A stretch of DNA of 42,210 nt from an uncultured Candidatus Melainabacteria bacterium (GTDB lineage: Bacteria; Cyanobacteriota; Vampirovibrionia; Gastranaerophilales; Gastranaerophilaceae). Made by a program: the position numbers and the translations under genes. The stretch spans positions 1-42,210 of the forward strand of contig CATJOM010000074.1 in NCBI GenBank assembly GCA_949741915.1. Direction: 5' to 3'. How positions within the stretch are numbered: position 1 is the stretch's first letter; every line of letters begins with the position of its first letter. Positions 7,391 through 17,859 of this stretch are shown piece after piece. The notes under the pieces are model-generated. The model saw only the letters and a program-made list of their open reading frames with translations. It ran no database searches and had not been told where the DNA came from.

Positions 7391-7539
7391 ATAAAAATTT
7401 TATAATATTTGTAAATTTTGTAAAGATTTTTATGGAGTATTTTAGTGTTTTGTTTTTACCCCATAATTAACCAATGTTCTCTTTTGCTAAAGTTTTTTAT
7501 TAACACTTTTGGCTTCAGCTTAGCTTAAGATGTGCAATT

Positions 7540-8175
7540 TTAAGCAGAAAGCTGGTTTGGAAGTTTAGCATTAACAAAAGACGGGGCTTGGTTTTTAGCG
7601 GCCCTCAATTTTGCATACTGTTGTTTAGCTTTTTGTTGTTCTTCAACGGTCGTTGCATTTTTTGCCTGCTCGCCCACTTGTTTGTATAAATCCTGCTCTA
7701 CTTTGTTTGATTGAAGATATATATCCATTTCTTCAGATTTTTTGTGTGCGTTAATTTTGCCCTGATACATAGATTTTGGGGCATTGTATATGGTATAAAT
7801 ACCTGCCACAAGCCCTACTATGCCGACAAGAATGGCGCCCGTTGTGGCAACTGCCCATGCAAGCTTCTTGCCGGAGCCCTGAACATTCTTATGATTTTTT
7901 TCTGAAAGCTTTGTGCCCATTTCAAAAGCAGTGTCTATTAAATCTGTATCTTCAAATATATACCCAAGAGCCTTTGCGCCAAAGCCAAGACCAGCCACAA
8001 TAGAAGCCTTTAAGACATCTAATTGCTCAAAGCCTTTCCTGATAGGATTTTCTGGGTCATGTTCAACACTGTTTTCGGAAGGCTTTTGAACACCAGTGCT
8101 TTGGCCAGTGAAATTTACAGGCCATTGCATGCTGCGGTTTTGAATATTAAAATTTCTTACAGAATTTATTCTCAT
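7540..8175 (-). CDS. small membrane protein with xFxG N-terminal motif (tandem paralogue 1)
   Basis: A 211-residue protein of unknown function. It starts with a polar tail containing VNFTGQ near residue 22, then two hydrophobic helices (around residues 52-72 and 107-130), then a charged helical tail. It shares a block with the adjacent protein at 8185: P-x-S-[ML]-Y-x-x-K-[IV]-N-A-x-x-K-x-x-E-M-D followed by D-L-x-K-x-V. The two genes are 9 bases apart in the same direction and are clearly a tandem duplication. No ribosome binding site precedes the ATG, so translation may depend on coupling to the upstream gene. Confidence 0.7.
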   Translation of the reverse strand: MRINSVRNFNIQNRSMQWPVNFTGQSTGVQKPSENSVEHDPENPIRKGFEQLDVLKASIVAGLGFGAKALGYIFEDTDLIDTAFEMGTKLSEKNHKNVQGSGKKLAWAVATTGAILVGIVGLVAGIYTIYNAPKSMYQGKINAHKKSEEMDIYLQSNKVEQDLYKQVGEQAKNATTVEEQQKAKQQYAKLRAAKNQAPSFVNAKLPNQLSA

Positions 8176-8184
8176 ATTTGATTA

Positions 8185-8712
8185 TTAAAATTGCGTGATT
8201 CCTAATGTTGAAGCTCTGTTTCCAGCCTGCAATTTCAGGTTATGATTTAATTTGTCATCTAAAGAAACTTCCGGGTCTTTTACTGCGTCGTGCACTTCTT
8301 TTGTTAAATCTTTTTTAAGTTCTTTATCTCTTGTGAATACGTCCATTTCCTTTTCTTTAACAGTGGCATTTACTTTTGTGTGATAAAGGCTGGATGGAAG
8401 TGTTAAAGCAAGCGTACCTGCTGCCGCAGCTATCCCTGCAAGGATAGGCACCTTTGAAAATAATTTTGTATCTTCGTTCTTGAGAGCTGAAACTATGCCT
8501 GCCACAACAGCGCCGACAACACCGGATGTTCCTACTGATGATAAGATAGCCAGGTTTCTTTCGGTTTTTACACTTACAGGGTTATAATATTCATCTTGAT
8601 TATCCGATGCAGTACTTTTAGTGTTTTCTTCACTGTTTCCTTTAAATTTTATCGCTGCTTTTGGTGCAAATGTTTTTGCGCTAACAGGTGAAATATTCAT
8701 AATGCCCTCCAA
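8185..8712 (-). CDS. small membrane protein with xFxG N-terminal motif (tandem paralogue 2)
   Basis: A 175-residue paralogue of the 7540 protein. The N terminus reads NISPVSAKTFAPKAAIKFKG, with the FKG motif near residue 24. Two hydrophobic segments follow at about 55-75 and 87-107, then SSLYHTKVNATVKEKEMDVF, matching its neighbour, and a charged tail. A strong GGAGG ribosome binding site lies about 6 bases before the ATG. First gene of a two-gene operon. The repeated EMD block after the second helix probably faces the cytoplasm, but topology and function are unknown. Confidence 0.7.
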   Translation of the reverse strand: MEGIMNISPVSAKTFAPKAAIKFKGNSEENTKSTASDNQDEYYNPVSVKTERNLAILSSVGTSGVVGAVVAGIVSALKNEDTKLFSKVPILAGIAAAAGTLALTLPSSLYHTKVNATVKEKEMDVFTRDKELKKDLTKEVHDAVKDPEVSLDDKLNHNLKLQAGNRASTLGITQF

Positions 8713-8816
8713 TTATTATTTAGTTATGTAGATATAAAACATGTAAATATAAAAAATTGCTATTTTTTGTATTTTTGTAAATATTTCTGAATTTATTTTA
8801 TTACCATCTCAATAAC

Positions 8817-8844
8817 TTAAAAAGGCGGATAAAAAATCCGCCTT
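8817..8844 (-). terminator. intrinsic terminator of ftsZ
   Basis: On the minus strand AAGGCGGAT, a short T-rich loop and ATCCGCCTT are followed by TTTAAG. The stem is 9 bp, directly after the ftsZ stop. Confidence 0.85.
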
Positions 8845-8852
8845 GAATCCTA

Positions 8853-10046
8853 TTATCTTTTAGGGTTTAAAAATTCAGGAATGTCTAAAAGACCACCGCC
8901 AGAAGGCTCATGAGATGGCCTTGATGGTTCAAAGAAGGGTTGGCTTGGCTGCTGCTGTGGTTGGCTTGGCTTATTTCCTAAGTCAGAGAATGATAAGCCT
9001 CCGCCAAAGATATCAGCTGCACTTAATTTTCTTTCCTGAGCCTGTGGGGCTTCGCCACCTTTTAATTGGAAACCAGTTGCAATAACTGTGATTTGGATTT
9101 CTCCTTGAATTCTATCATCAATAACAGAACCAAATATAACCTCTGCATTGTCTGCTACTGCATCATGGATAACGCTTGCTGCCTCATTTACCTCATGGAG
9201 TGTCATGTCAGGGCCACCTGAAACGTTCATAATGATACCAGTTGCACCGTTGATTGAAGTTTCAAGTAATTTGGAGTTGATTGCAAGTTTTGCAGCTTCC
9301 ATTGCTCTTCCTTCGCCGGATGCTTTGCCGATACCCATCAGAGCTGAGCCTGAAGCCTGCATTACAGCGCGCACATCAGCAAAGTCAACGTTAATTAAAC
9401 CGGGGATAACAATTATATCTGAAATACCCTGAACACCTCTTAAAAGAACTTCGTCAACAACAAGGAATGCATCTCTCATTGTTGTTCTTCTTTCAACAAC
9501 TTCAATTAATTTGTCGTTTGGTATAACAATAAGGGCATCAACATTTTCTTTTAATTTTTCAAGACCTGCAACAGCCTGATTCATGCGCTTTTTGCCTTCA
9601 AAACCAAATGGCTTTGTAACAACGCCGATAGTCAGAGCACCTAATTCTTTTGCAATTTTTGCAACAACAGGAGCAGCACCGGTTCCTGTGCCGCCGCCCA
9701 TTCCGGCTGTAACAAAGACCATATCAGAGCCATCAAGCGCAACAAGCAAATCTTCCCTTGATTCTTCTGCTGCTTTTTCGCCAACTGAAGGATCACCGCC
9801 TGCGCCTAAACCGCTTGTAAGTTTTGCACCCAGCTGAATCTTTTTTGGTGCAGATGACATTTCAAGAACCTGGGCATCTGTATTCATTGCCCAAAATTCT
9901 ACACCGCCAAGGCCGGCTTTAATCATTCGGTTAACAGCATTTCCGCCGCCCCCGCCAACGCCGATAACTTTTATATTTGCCTGGGATGAATATCTGCTAT
10001 AGTCGGTTGTTTTTCTGTCATAGTTATCTAGTCTGAACTTTTCCAC
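8853..10046 (-). CDS. ftsZ: cell division GTPase FtsZ
   Basis: The tubulin homologue that polymerises into the division ring. At 397 residues it has the expected order: a nucleotide-binding start ([15 protein letters not shown] around residue 28), the tubulin signature GGGTGTG around residue 118, the T7 loop region ([11 protein letters not shown]), then a Q/P/S-rich linker of about 50 residues and the C-terminal binding peptide [12 protein letters not shown], which docks FtsA/SepF-type partners. The start is GTG (10044-10046) with GAGGG 9 bases upstream. No ftsA, ftsQ or mur genes adjoin it, so it is a lone ftsZ with its own terminator. Confidence 0.97.
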   Translation of the reverse strand: MEKFRLDNYDRKTTDYSRYSSQANIKVIGVGGGGGNAVNRMIKAGLGGVEFWAMNTDAQVLEMSSAPKKIQLGAKLTSGLGAGGDPSVGEKAAEESREDLLVALDGSDMVFVTAGMGGGTGTGAAPVVAKIAKELGALTIGVVTKPFGFEGKKRMNQAVAGLEKLKENVDALIVIPNDKLIEVVERRTTMRDAFLVVDEVLLRGVQGISDIIVIPGLINVDFADVRAVMQASGSALMGIGKASGEGRAMEAAKLAINSKLLETSINGATGIIMNVSGGPDMTLHEVNEAASVIHDAVADNAEVIFGSVIDDRIQGEIQITVIATGFQLKGGEAPQAQERKLSAADIFGGGLSFSDLGNKPSQPQQQPSQPFFEPSRPSHEPSGGGLLDIPEFLNPKR

Positions 10047-10214
10047 TTTATGTGACCCTCATTTTGTTTTAACGTTTTGGATATTATTTTGGCACTATAC
10101 TACATAAATATATCTTTACTTATTACTATATGTAAAAAGCATTCATAAGTAAAGCCTTTAATATAATTATGCTCAAATTTTAACAAAATTCAATTAATTT
10201 TTACACAACTTAAT

Positions 10215-10229
10215 AGTAAGTTACTTACT
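10215..10229. promoter_or_regulatory. palindrome upstream of glnA
   Basis: AGTAAGT-T-ACTTACT is a perfect 7+1+7 inverted repeat centred 26 bases upstream of the NtcA-type box. It may be a second regulator site; no regulator is known for it. Confidence 0.4.
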
Positions 10230-10241
10230 TTTACTACTTTT

Positions 10242-10281
10242 GTAACAAATGTTACAATTTTTTGACTTATTTGTGCATAAT
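10242..10281 (+). promoter_or_regulatory. NtcA-type box and -10 element of the glnA promoter
   Basis: GTAACAAATGTTAC (10242-10255) fits the NtcA consensus GTA-N8-TAC exactly and is a perfect palindrome. Twenty bases later comes CATAAT (10276-10281), a 5/6 match to TATAAT. The box centre would be about 40 bases before a start near 10288, the class II activator geometry known for cyanobacterial NtcA-activated promoters, which also lack a normal -35 box. Confidence 0.6.
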
Positions 10282-10329
10282 GAGCAATAATAAGTTGTCA
10301 AACAAAAACCAATTTTAGGAGGATTTAAA

Positions 10330-11682
10330 ATGGAGTATATTCCTGAGCAGGGCAAAACATTAACAAAGGAAGAAATTAAAAGTATCATTCAAAAAAACAA
10401 TGTTAGGTTTATAAGGCTTCAGTTTGTCGATATTAATGGTAAAGTAAAAAATATGGCTGTTCCATCAAGCCAGATTGACAAGGTTTTAAATAATGAGTGT
10501 ATGCTTGATGGCTCATCAATTAAGGGTTTTAGAAGTATAGAAACATCTGATATGTGTTTTTATCCTGATTTGTCAACGTTTTCACTTCTTCCCTGGAGAA
10601 AGAATGAAGAAGAAGGTACAAATGTTGCAAGAATTATTTGTGATATCCACAATGCAGATGGAACACCATTTGAAGGCTGTCCAAGATGTAATTTGAAAAG
10701 AGTGCTCAAGGAGGCTGCAGACCTAGGGTATATATTGAATGTGGGCCCTGAAGCAGAGTTTTTCCTTTTTAATATGGATGAAAAAGGAAGGCCCACCCTT
10801 GAAACACACGATAAGGCAGGATACTACGATGTCGGCCCTGATGATAGGGGCGAGAATGTGCGTGCACAAATGGTTGAAACTCTTACTAGAATGGGCTTTG
10901 ACATTGAAGCAAGCCATCATGAAGTGGCTGATGGGCAGCATGAGATTGATTTTAAGTATGCTGATGCCCTTACAACTGCGGATAACGTTGTTTCATTTAA
11001 ATATGCTGTTAAGGCTGTTGCTGCAAAGAATAACTTGTATGCAACATTTATGCCAAAGCCGGTTTTCGGGATTAATGGCTCTGGAATGCACTGCAATGTC
11101 TCTTTGTTTAAAGATGGCAAAAATGCATTTTATGATGAGAATGCGCCATATCAGCTATCACAGGAAGCCATGTATTCAATAGGTTCGCTGCTTGAAAATG
11201 TTATGGGTTTTACCGCAGTGGCAAATCCTTCTGTTAATAGCTATAAGAGGCTTGTTCCAGGGTATGAAGCACCTGTATACCTTGCCTGGTCTCTTGCAAA
11301 CAGAAGCGCCCTAATAAGGGTTCCCGCAAAACGCGGGAATGGCACAAGGATTGAATTAAGGTCTCCGGACCCGTCCTGCAACCCATACCTGGTTTTTGCT
11401 GTTATGCTTACAGCAATGCTTGAAGGGATTAAAAATAAAATAAATCCGCCAAAACAAACAGAAGAAAATATTTATGAAATGTGCGCAAAAGAAAGAGCCG
11501 AAAAAGGCATTGCATCTTTGCCTGGCGCATTAAATGAAGCAATTTATTTAATGAAAAGAAATGAGCTTGTAAAAAAAGCTCTCGGCGAGCATATTTATAA
11601 TGAATTTGTTTCGTCAAAAGAAAAAGAATGGGATGATTACAGAACAAAAGTTTCCAGATGGGAAATTGATAATTACCTGTAA
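10330..11682 (+). CDS. glnA: glutamine synthetase, type I
   Basis: Makes glutamine from glutamate, ammonia and ATP, the entry point of nitrogen assimilation. At 450 residues it is a GSI of the shorter Bacillus-like type. Seen: the N-terminal beta-grasp (LQFVDINGKVKNMAVPSSQI), the latch MLDGSSIKGF, the metal-binding EAEFF block near residue 142, the HEVADGQHEIDFKY segment near 197, the HCNVS block near 255 and the NRSALIRVPA-type substrate loop near 320. The ribosome binding site is AGGAGG, 7 bases from the ATG. It is monocistronic, with a promoter carrying an NtcA-type box and a terminator at 11730. Confidence 0.97.
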   Translation: MEYIPEQGKTLTKEEIKSIIQKNNVRFIRLQFVDINGKVKNMAVPSSQIDKVLNNECMLDGSSIKGFRSIETSDMCFYPDLSTFSLLPWRKNEEEGTNVARIICDIHNADGTPFEGCPRCNLKRVLKEAADLGYILNVGPEAEFFLFNMDEKGRPTLETHDKAGYYDVGPDDRGENVRAQMVETLTRMGFDIEASHHEVADGQHEIDFKYADALTTADNVVSFKYAVKAVAAKNNLYATFMPKPVFGINGSGMHCNVSLFKDGKNAFYDENAPYQLSQEAMYSIGSLLENVMGFTAVANPSVNSYKRLVPGYEAPVYLAWSLANRSALIRVPAKRGNGTRIELRSPDPSCNPYLVFAVMLTAMLEGIKNKINPPKQTEENIYEMCAKERAEKGIASLPGALNEAIYLMKRNELVKKALGEHIYNEFVSSKEKEWDDYRTKVSRWEIDNYL

Positions 11683-11729
11683 TTTGATGTAATCCAAAGG
11701 TGGTTTACTGCTTTGATTGCATGATGCTT

Positions 11730-11759
11730 AAAAAGCTCCTGATTTTAGGAGCTTTTTTT
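11730..11759 (+). terminator. intrinsic terminator of glnA
   Basis: AAAAGCTCCT (11731-11740) and AGGAGCTTTT pair around GATTTT and run into seven Ts. Confidence 0.92.
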
Positions 11760-11840
11760 CGTTTCTTTTTCTTTATCAAAATATCCTGTTTCAAAGGCTT
11801 TTGGAAGACTGAAGATAAGTGCTGTAAATACAATTACTAA
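11745..11840 (-). pseudogene. possible C-terminal remnant of a membrane transporter
   Basis: A minus-strand open stretch reads VIVFTALIFSLPKAFETG followed by YFDKEKETKKSS and a stop, resembling the last helix and cytoplasmic tail of a transporter. Upstream the frame is closed and no start is available. It may be a decay relic or chance. Confidence 0.2.
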
Positions 11841-11895
11841 TTACCATCGTTACATCTGATGTATTAATAGATAACTTCCGTCATGATTATCTCCT

Positions 11896-12095
11896 TCATT
11901 TTGACAGCAAACAATTTTTTATGCTTTCCAGTAGTTCATTCATTTTATTATTAAGCATGTTTATAACTGGTATCATTTCATAACTGTTTTCTTTTATCCA
12001 GATATCTAGCACTTTGATGATTTTATTTCTATACACCTGTCTTCTATGTTTAGAATTTGATTTATAAGTTTGTTATACTCTTCATTCTTTTCCAT
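11896..12095 (-). pseudogene. decayed copy of the small helical XRE-partner family (copy 2)
   Basis: From ATG 12095 the frame gives MEKNEEYNKLINQILN and stops after 29 codons. In a second frame the sequence continues IIKVLDIWIKENSYEMIPVI then NMLNNKMNELLESIKN, ending at the stop 11896-11898. Joined, the two halves match the helical pattern, length and order of the proteins at 4865 and 38266. It is divergent from an XRE gene exactly as at the 4865/5148 locus. I read it as a frameshifted family member next to a surviving regulator. Confidence 0.5.
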
Positions 12096-12170
12096 AATTT
12101 ACAGCCTTTTGTTGTTTTATAGTATCTTGTAGGTGCGGTTATAATATTAATATATTATTAAAATATTTGT

Positions 12171-12389
12171 ATGGCAAGTAATATAGACAGAATTAAAGAA
12201 AATATCAGAATAAATATTAGAAAATACCGCAAAAAACGTGGCTTAACACAATTGCAGCTTGGTGTACAAGCCGATGTTGCAGAAGGCCATATAAGAGCAC
12301 TTGAAGCAGGCAGAAAAAAACCTGGGCTTGATGTCTTGTGTAAAATTGCGGATGTACTTGAAATTGATGTACGTCTATTGTTTGAATAG
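12171..12389 (+). CDS. XRE/Cro-type helix-turn-helix regulator
   Basis: A 72-residue protein of one HTH domain (IRKYRKKRGLTQLQLGVQAD, then VAEGHIRALEAGRKKPGL), closing with VLCKIADVLEIDVRLLF. It has the same size and layout as the regulator at 5148, including a divergent small-protein gene on its left, here decayed. The ATG has no ribosome binding site, and AT-rich -10-like sequences (TATTAT at 12153-12158) sit 13 bases before it, suggesting a leaderless or very short leader message. It is convergent with gyrB, with 11 bases between the stops. Confidence 0.85.
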   Translation: MASNIDRIKENIRINIRKYRKKRGLTQLQLGVQADVAEGHIRALEAGRKKPGLDVLCKIADVLEIDVRLLFE

Positions 12390-12400
12390 CAAGTTTTATT

Positions 12401-14896
<2,496 letters not shown>

Positions 14897-14906
14897 CTAC
14901 AATTAA

Positions 14907-14946
14907 ACCTGCCTCCATAGTAATATTGTACTATAAAAAGGCAGGT
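14907..14946. other. two-tier hairpin upstream of gyrB
   Basis: AGGCAGGT (14939-14946) pairs with ACCTGCCT (14907-14914) and an inner ATAGTA (14917-14922) pairs with TACTAT (14929-14934). A smaller TTTAAT/ATTAAA hairpin abuts it at 14891-14907. It sits in the gyrB leader or ends the unit at 14978; no clear T run is present in either direction. Confidence 0.4.
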
Positions 14947-14977
14947 GCGCAAATTTTGTGATATTATCCTTTTTTAT

Positions 14978-15172
14978 TTACTGTTCCAAGATTTCTCTTG
15001 CGATATTTATTACATCTTTTTTATTTTTTAATGAAGGAAAAGCCTTTTTTAACAATTCGGCAAGTGTGGCCTCATCCATATCCAGATGAACTTCATATTT
15101 ATTTTTAGATTTGGCTATTTGGGCCGCCATAGTAAACATATTTAATAATTCTAAAGCATCCTTATATGACAT
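14978..15172 (-). CDS. 64-residue partner of zeta-toxin-like kinase
   Basis: A small helical, charged protein (ALELLNMFTMAAQIAKSKNK, ending INIAREILEQ) with an AAGGAG ribosome binding site inside the 3' end of the upstream kinase gene, which it overlaps by 11 bases. The overlap and size suggest an antitoxin- or regulator-like partner, but no known antitoxin family is recognised, and in classical epsilon-zeta systems the antitoxin gene comes first. Confidence 0.6.
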   Translation of the reverse strand: MSYKDALELLNMFTMAAQIAKSKNKYEVHLDMDEATLAELLKKAFPSLKNKKDVINIAREILEQ

Positions 15173-15767
15173 TTATCTTCTCCTTTGAATGTTCATATAT
15201 TGTATTAAATTTGTTTTGCATCTCTAAATTTATTGCATTAATTTTATCAAATGAGCCGAAAGATACAATTATTGGAGCATAATCGTAACCGTTGTAAAAG
15301 AGGTTCCACTCATCAACCAGATAACGGTATTTATCCCAAAATTTTATAATACTTTTATAGTATCTGCGCACTATATCTTCTCTAGGCACATTATGTCCGC
15401 CGTTTCTAACTCTTTTCTCTACTCTTTCGATACAGGCTGTGCTATTTTGAAGAAAAGAGTATAAGAGGATAATTTTATAATCTTGCTTTCTGGCTTTTTC
15501 AATAATTCTTGCAATATTATTGCCGGATAATGTTGATTCTACTGCAAAAGATTTATTTAGTTTTAAAAAAAGGTTTAGTCTTTTAAAATATTCTTTACCT
15601 GCTGAAACAGGTACGCTATTAATCGCGTTAGGACATATTTCTTTAGCTATTTCATCAGCATTTAAAAATTCCAGGTTTTTTTCTTTCAGAAGTACTTTCG
15701 CCAAAGTACTTTTACCGCTTCCGTTTGCGCCTGCTATTATATATAAAATTTTATCGTTATTTGCCAT
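15162..15767 (-). CDS. zeta-toxin-like P-loop kinase
   Basis: A 201-residue P-loop protein. Walker A is GANGSGKST at residues 13-21; an LNADEIAKE block near residue 35 and VESTLSGNN near residue 77 follow, the layout of zeta-toxin/predicted ABC-type ATPase proteins that phosphorylate UDP-N-acetylglucosamine or related substrates. The RRYYKSIIKFWDKYRYLVDEW segment near residue 135 is typical of this group. A TTG at 15773 could also start, but ATG 15767 gives a cleaner N terminus. A TAAAAT box ends about 7 bases before the ATG and there is no ribosome binding site, so the message may be leaderless. Toxicity is inferred from family only. Confidence 0.75.
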   Translation of the reverse strand: MANNDKILYIIAGANGSGKSTLAKVLLKEKNLEFLNADEIAKEICPNAINSVPVSAGKEYFKRLNLFLKLNKSFAVESTLSGNNIARIIEKARKQDYKIILLYSFLQNSTACIERVEKRVRNGGHNVPREDIVRRYYKSIIKFWDKYRYLVDEWNLFYNGYDYAPIIVSFGSFDKINAINLEMQNKFNTIYEHSKEKINVI

Positions 15768-15861
15768 AAACAATATTTTAACATAAATTTTCAGCGGCCC
15801 GCAAATTTTATTATTTACATGTTTTATATCATTGTAGAAAGAAAAAGGAGAGTCTTGTAAA

Positions 15862-16281
15862 ATGAAAATTAATGGTATGGCAAATCAGGGAATGCAAAGT
15901 TTTGGCAGGTTGATTGTATCAAGAGATCAAACCACAAGAGATTTTATCGACGGATTGGTAACTGATAACAGAGCCCTCCAGCAAACCACAAAAATTTTTG
16001 ATCAGATTAATAAATTTTCAGGTGACACACCTGTCTTCTTCAGAGCAAAGGGCGAAAATGAATCACGATTTACTCTTGAACTTTTTGATGGCAGGCATCC
16101 TTACGGGGCTTGTGATTACATACGAAAACATGATGATAACGACAATTTTAAAGAGAAGGCATTGAAAGAGCTTGGTAATCTCTATCGTAACTTCAAGCGT
16201 GAATTTGATAAGAACCAGGCAGTTAAAGATATGGAATATTGTAATGATTTTGCAAAAGAACTATTCGATCAATATGCGTAA
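15862..16281 (+). CDS. hypothetical protein with N-terminal FGR motif
   Basis: A 139-residue soluble protein of unknown function with an AAGGAGAG ribosome binding site 9 bases before the ATG. The N terminus MKINGMANQGMQSFGRL carries an F-G-[RK] motif also present in the protein at 17860. The rest is mixed, with a central TLELFDGRHPYGACDYI block and a helical C terminus rich in Lys/Glu. The remnant at 16351 repeats an IDG-x-x-HP block, so this may be one member of a local family. A perfect hairpin follows the stop. Confidence 0.6.
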   Translation: MKINGMANQGMQSFGRLIVSRDQTTRDFIDGLVTDNRALQQTTKIFDQINKFSGDTPVFFRAKGENESRFTLELFDGRHPYGACDYIRKHDDNDNFKEKALKELGNLYRNFKREFDKNQAVKDMEYCNDFAKELFDQYA

Positions 16282-16309
16282 AACGACTGCACTATTATTA
16301 TAATTTTTG

Positions 16310-16350
16310 CTTTTAATCCAGGATAGATTTTGTCTAGCCTGGATTAAAAG
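16310..16350 (+). terminator. long perfect hairpin, probable terminator
   Basis: CTTTTAATCCAGG (16310-16322) pairs perfectly with CCTGGATTAAAAG (16338-16350), with an inner TAGA/TCTA stem around TTTTG. It ends 30 bases after the gene at 15862 but is followed only by TTTATTA, so a palindromic repeat is possible too. Confidence 0.5.
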
Positions 16351-16467
16351 TTTATTACGAGCGTTCTTATTGATGGCAGTCAGCATCCAAAAGAATCTGT
16401 ATAATTATTAGATGCTTCTAACGAAAGATATAAAATGAAGGTTTCAGAGCTTTTAAAAGCAAATTAG
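16351..16467 (+). pseudogene. remnant of a protein carrying an IDGxxHP block
   Basis: In one frame the sequence reads ITSVLIDGSQHPKESV, a TAA, then LLDASNERYKMKVSELLKAN and a stop. The block IDGSQHP resembles LFDGRHPYG of the upstream protein at 15862. There is no start codon or ribosome binding site. A decayed paralogue is the simplest reading. It ends 4 bases inside the 3' end of the convergent symporter gene. Confidence 0.35.
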
Positions 16468-17762
16468 CAAATCAAGTCTTTGGTATGCTTTTCTGTTGCC
16501 ACATCTTTATCCACCATTGCGCATACTGCAGAATCTGACCATACATTTTCTACGGTCTCAACCATATCAATGACAGCATAAATGGGCAAAATGGCGCCCA
16601 AAAGACCAAGGGAAGCACCCGTTGAGGACATAAGCGACAAGGTAAGAAAATAACATCCCATTGGAACACCTGCATTTCCTATTGCTGCAAATATTGAAAT
16701 AAACAGCCACAGAATCATTGTTCCTAAGCTTAGTTCTATACCTGAATTTTGCATAACAAATAATGAAGTAACTAGAATAAATGCTGCGCAGCCGTTCATA
16801 TTAATCGTTGTGCAAATTGGCAGTACAAATCTTGATACAGAAGTGTTTATCCCAAGATTGTTTTCTGCCGCGGTCAATGTAACAGGTAATGTTCCAGCAG
16901 AGCTTTTTGTAAAGAATGCAAGGATGAGAGCAGGTGACATCTTCTGAAATACATATACAGGGTTAAGGCCCTTGAAAAGAAGAAACAGGGGAATTATTAT
17001 AAACATTTGTATTAAATTTCCGCCAAGAACAATTGCTGTATATTTACCAAGAGCACCCATAATAGAACCTGTGGTCATTTGTGCGCAAAGCTGGGCACAA
17101 AAAGCGGCTATTCCAAGCGGAAGTATAAATAATAACCCACGGATAAGCACAAACAATAATTCTTGCAGCCCATATAATAGTTTAATCAGCACAGCTTTGT
17201 TTTCCGTATCAGGAGTGAAAGAAAGCCCGATACCTGCGGCCATTGCAACTATGATGACAGAAAGGATGTTGCCTGAAAGTAAGGGTTTTAATATATTATC
17301 AGGAATAATTGATAATATATGCTCATAATAAGAGATTCCGCCAACGCCCCCTGTTGCCATTTGGCTGGTTGTATTAAATGTAATATCTTGAGGAGCAAAA
17401 ACAATATATAAAACGAGGCCAACTATAGCTGCAGCAAATGTGGTAAGTATAGTGTAAATTGCCGCATGTCCAAAAATTTTTCCTGTATTCTTTTTTGTGC
17501 CAAGTTCAGATAATGTTGTTATCACAGCAAGCGCAATTGTTGGTATAGCAATAAATTGAAAAAGTTTTGTAAAAATGGTTGCAATGAAGTTAAAAAGATT
17601 GTTTAGTTTTGCTATGCCGAGGCAGCCTAGTATTCCGCCAATAAGCATAGCGCTAATCCAGATTATCAGCTGCTTTTTTTGTCCGTTATGATTATTGTTG
17701 ACGCCATTAATGCCATTAATACTTGTTTTTGCAGTTTCTTTTGGATTTAATTTATTTATCAT
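16464..17762 (-). CDS. dicarboxylate/amino acid:cation symporter (DAACS family)
   Basis: A 432-residue membrane transporter of the GltP/DctA/SstT family, which imports glutamate, aspartate, serine or C4-dicarboxylates with Na+ or H+. Seen: eight or more hydrophobic segments, the serine-rich SSAGTLPVTL re-entrant loop near residue 278, the TTINMNGCA segment near residue 308 corresponding to the family's NMDGT, and the GNAGVPMG loop near residue 358. N replaces the usual D in the NMDGT motif, as in some serine/threonine-type members, which leaves the substrate open. The N-terminal cytoplasmic extension is Asn-rich (INGINGVNNNHNGQ). A terminator or repeat precedes its 3' end. Confidence 0.88.
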   Translation of the reverse strand: MINKLNPKETAKTSINGINGVNNNHNGQKKQLIIWISAMLIGGILGCLGIAKLNNLFNFIATIFTKLFQFIAIPTIALAVITTLSELGTKKNTGKIFGHAAIYTILTTFAAAIVGLVLYIVFAPQDITFNTTSQMATGGVGGISYYEHILSIIPDNILKPLLSGNILSVIIVAMAAGIGLSFTPDTENKAVLIKLLYGLQELLFVLIRGLLFILPLGIAAFCAQLCAQMTTGSIMGALGKYTAIVLGGNLIQMFIIIPLFLLFKGLNPVYVFQKMSPALILAFFTKSSAGTLPVTLTAAENNLGINTSVSRFVLPICTTINMNGCAAFILVTSLFVMQNSGIELSLGTMILWLFISIFAAIGNAGVPMGCYFLTLSLMSSTGASLGLLGAILPIYAVIDMVETVENVWSDSAVCAMVDKDVATEKHTKDLIC

Positions 17763-17859
17763 AGCTTGTGCTTTTTATTTTATTATTCAACATATGTAAT
17801 TTTAGCGCCAATAAAATAAAATGACAAAAACTGAATTGTTTATTCAATTTTACAAGCGA

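Noticed and set aside
10262-10281. TTGACT (10262-10267) as the glnA -35 box
   Set aside because: Spacing to CATAAT is only 8 bases, so it cannot act with that -10; the NtcA-type box is at the proper place instead.
10739-11182. 147-residue plus-strand frame inside glnA
   Set aside because: Met/Leu-rich low-complexity translation out of frame with glnA, which is complete over the same bases.
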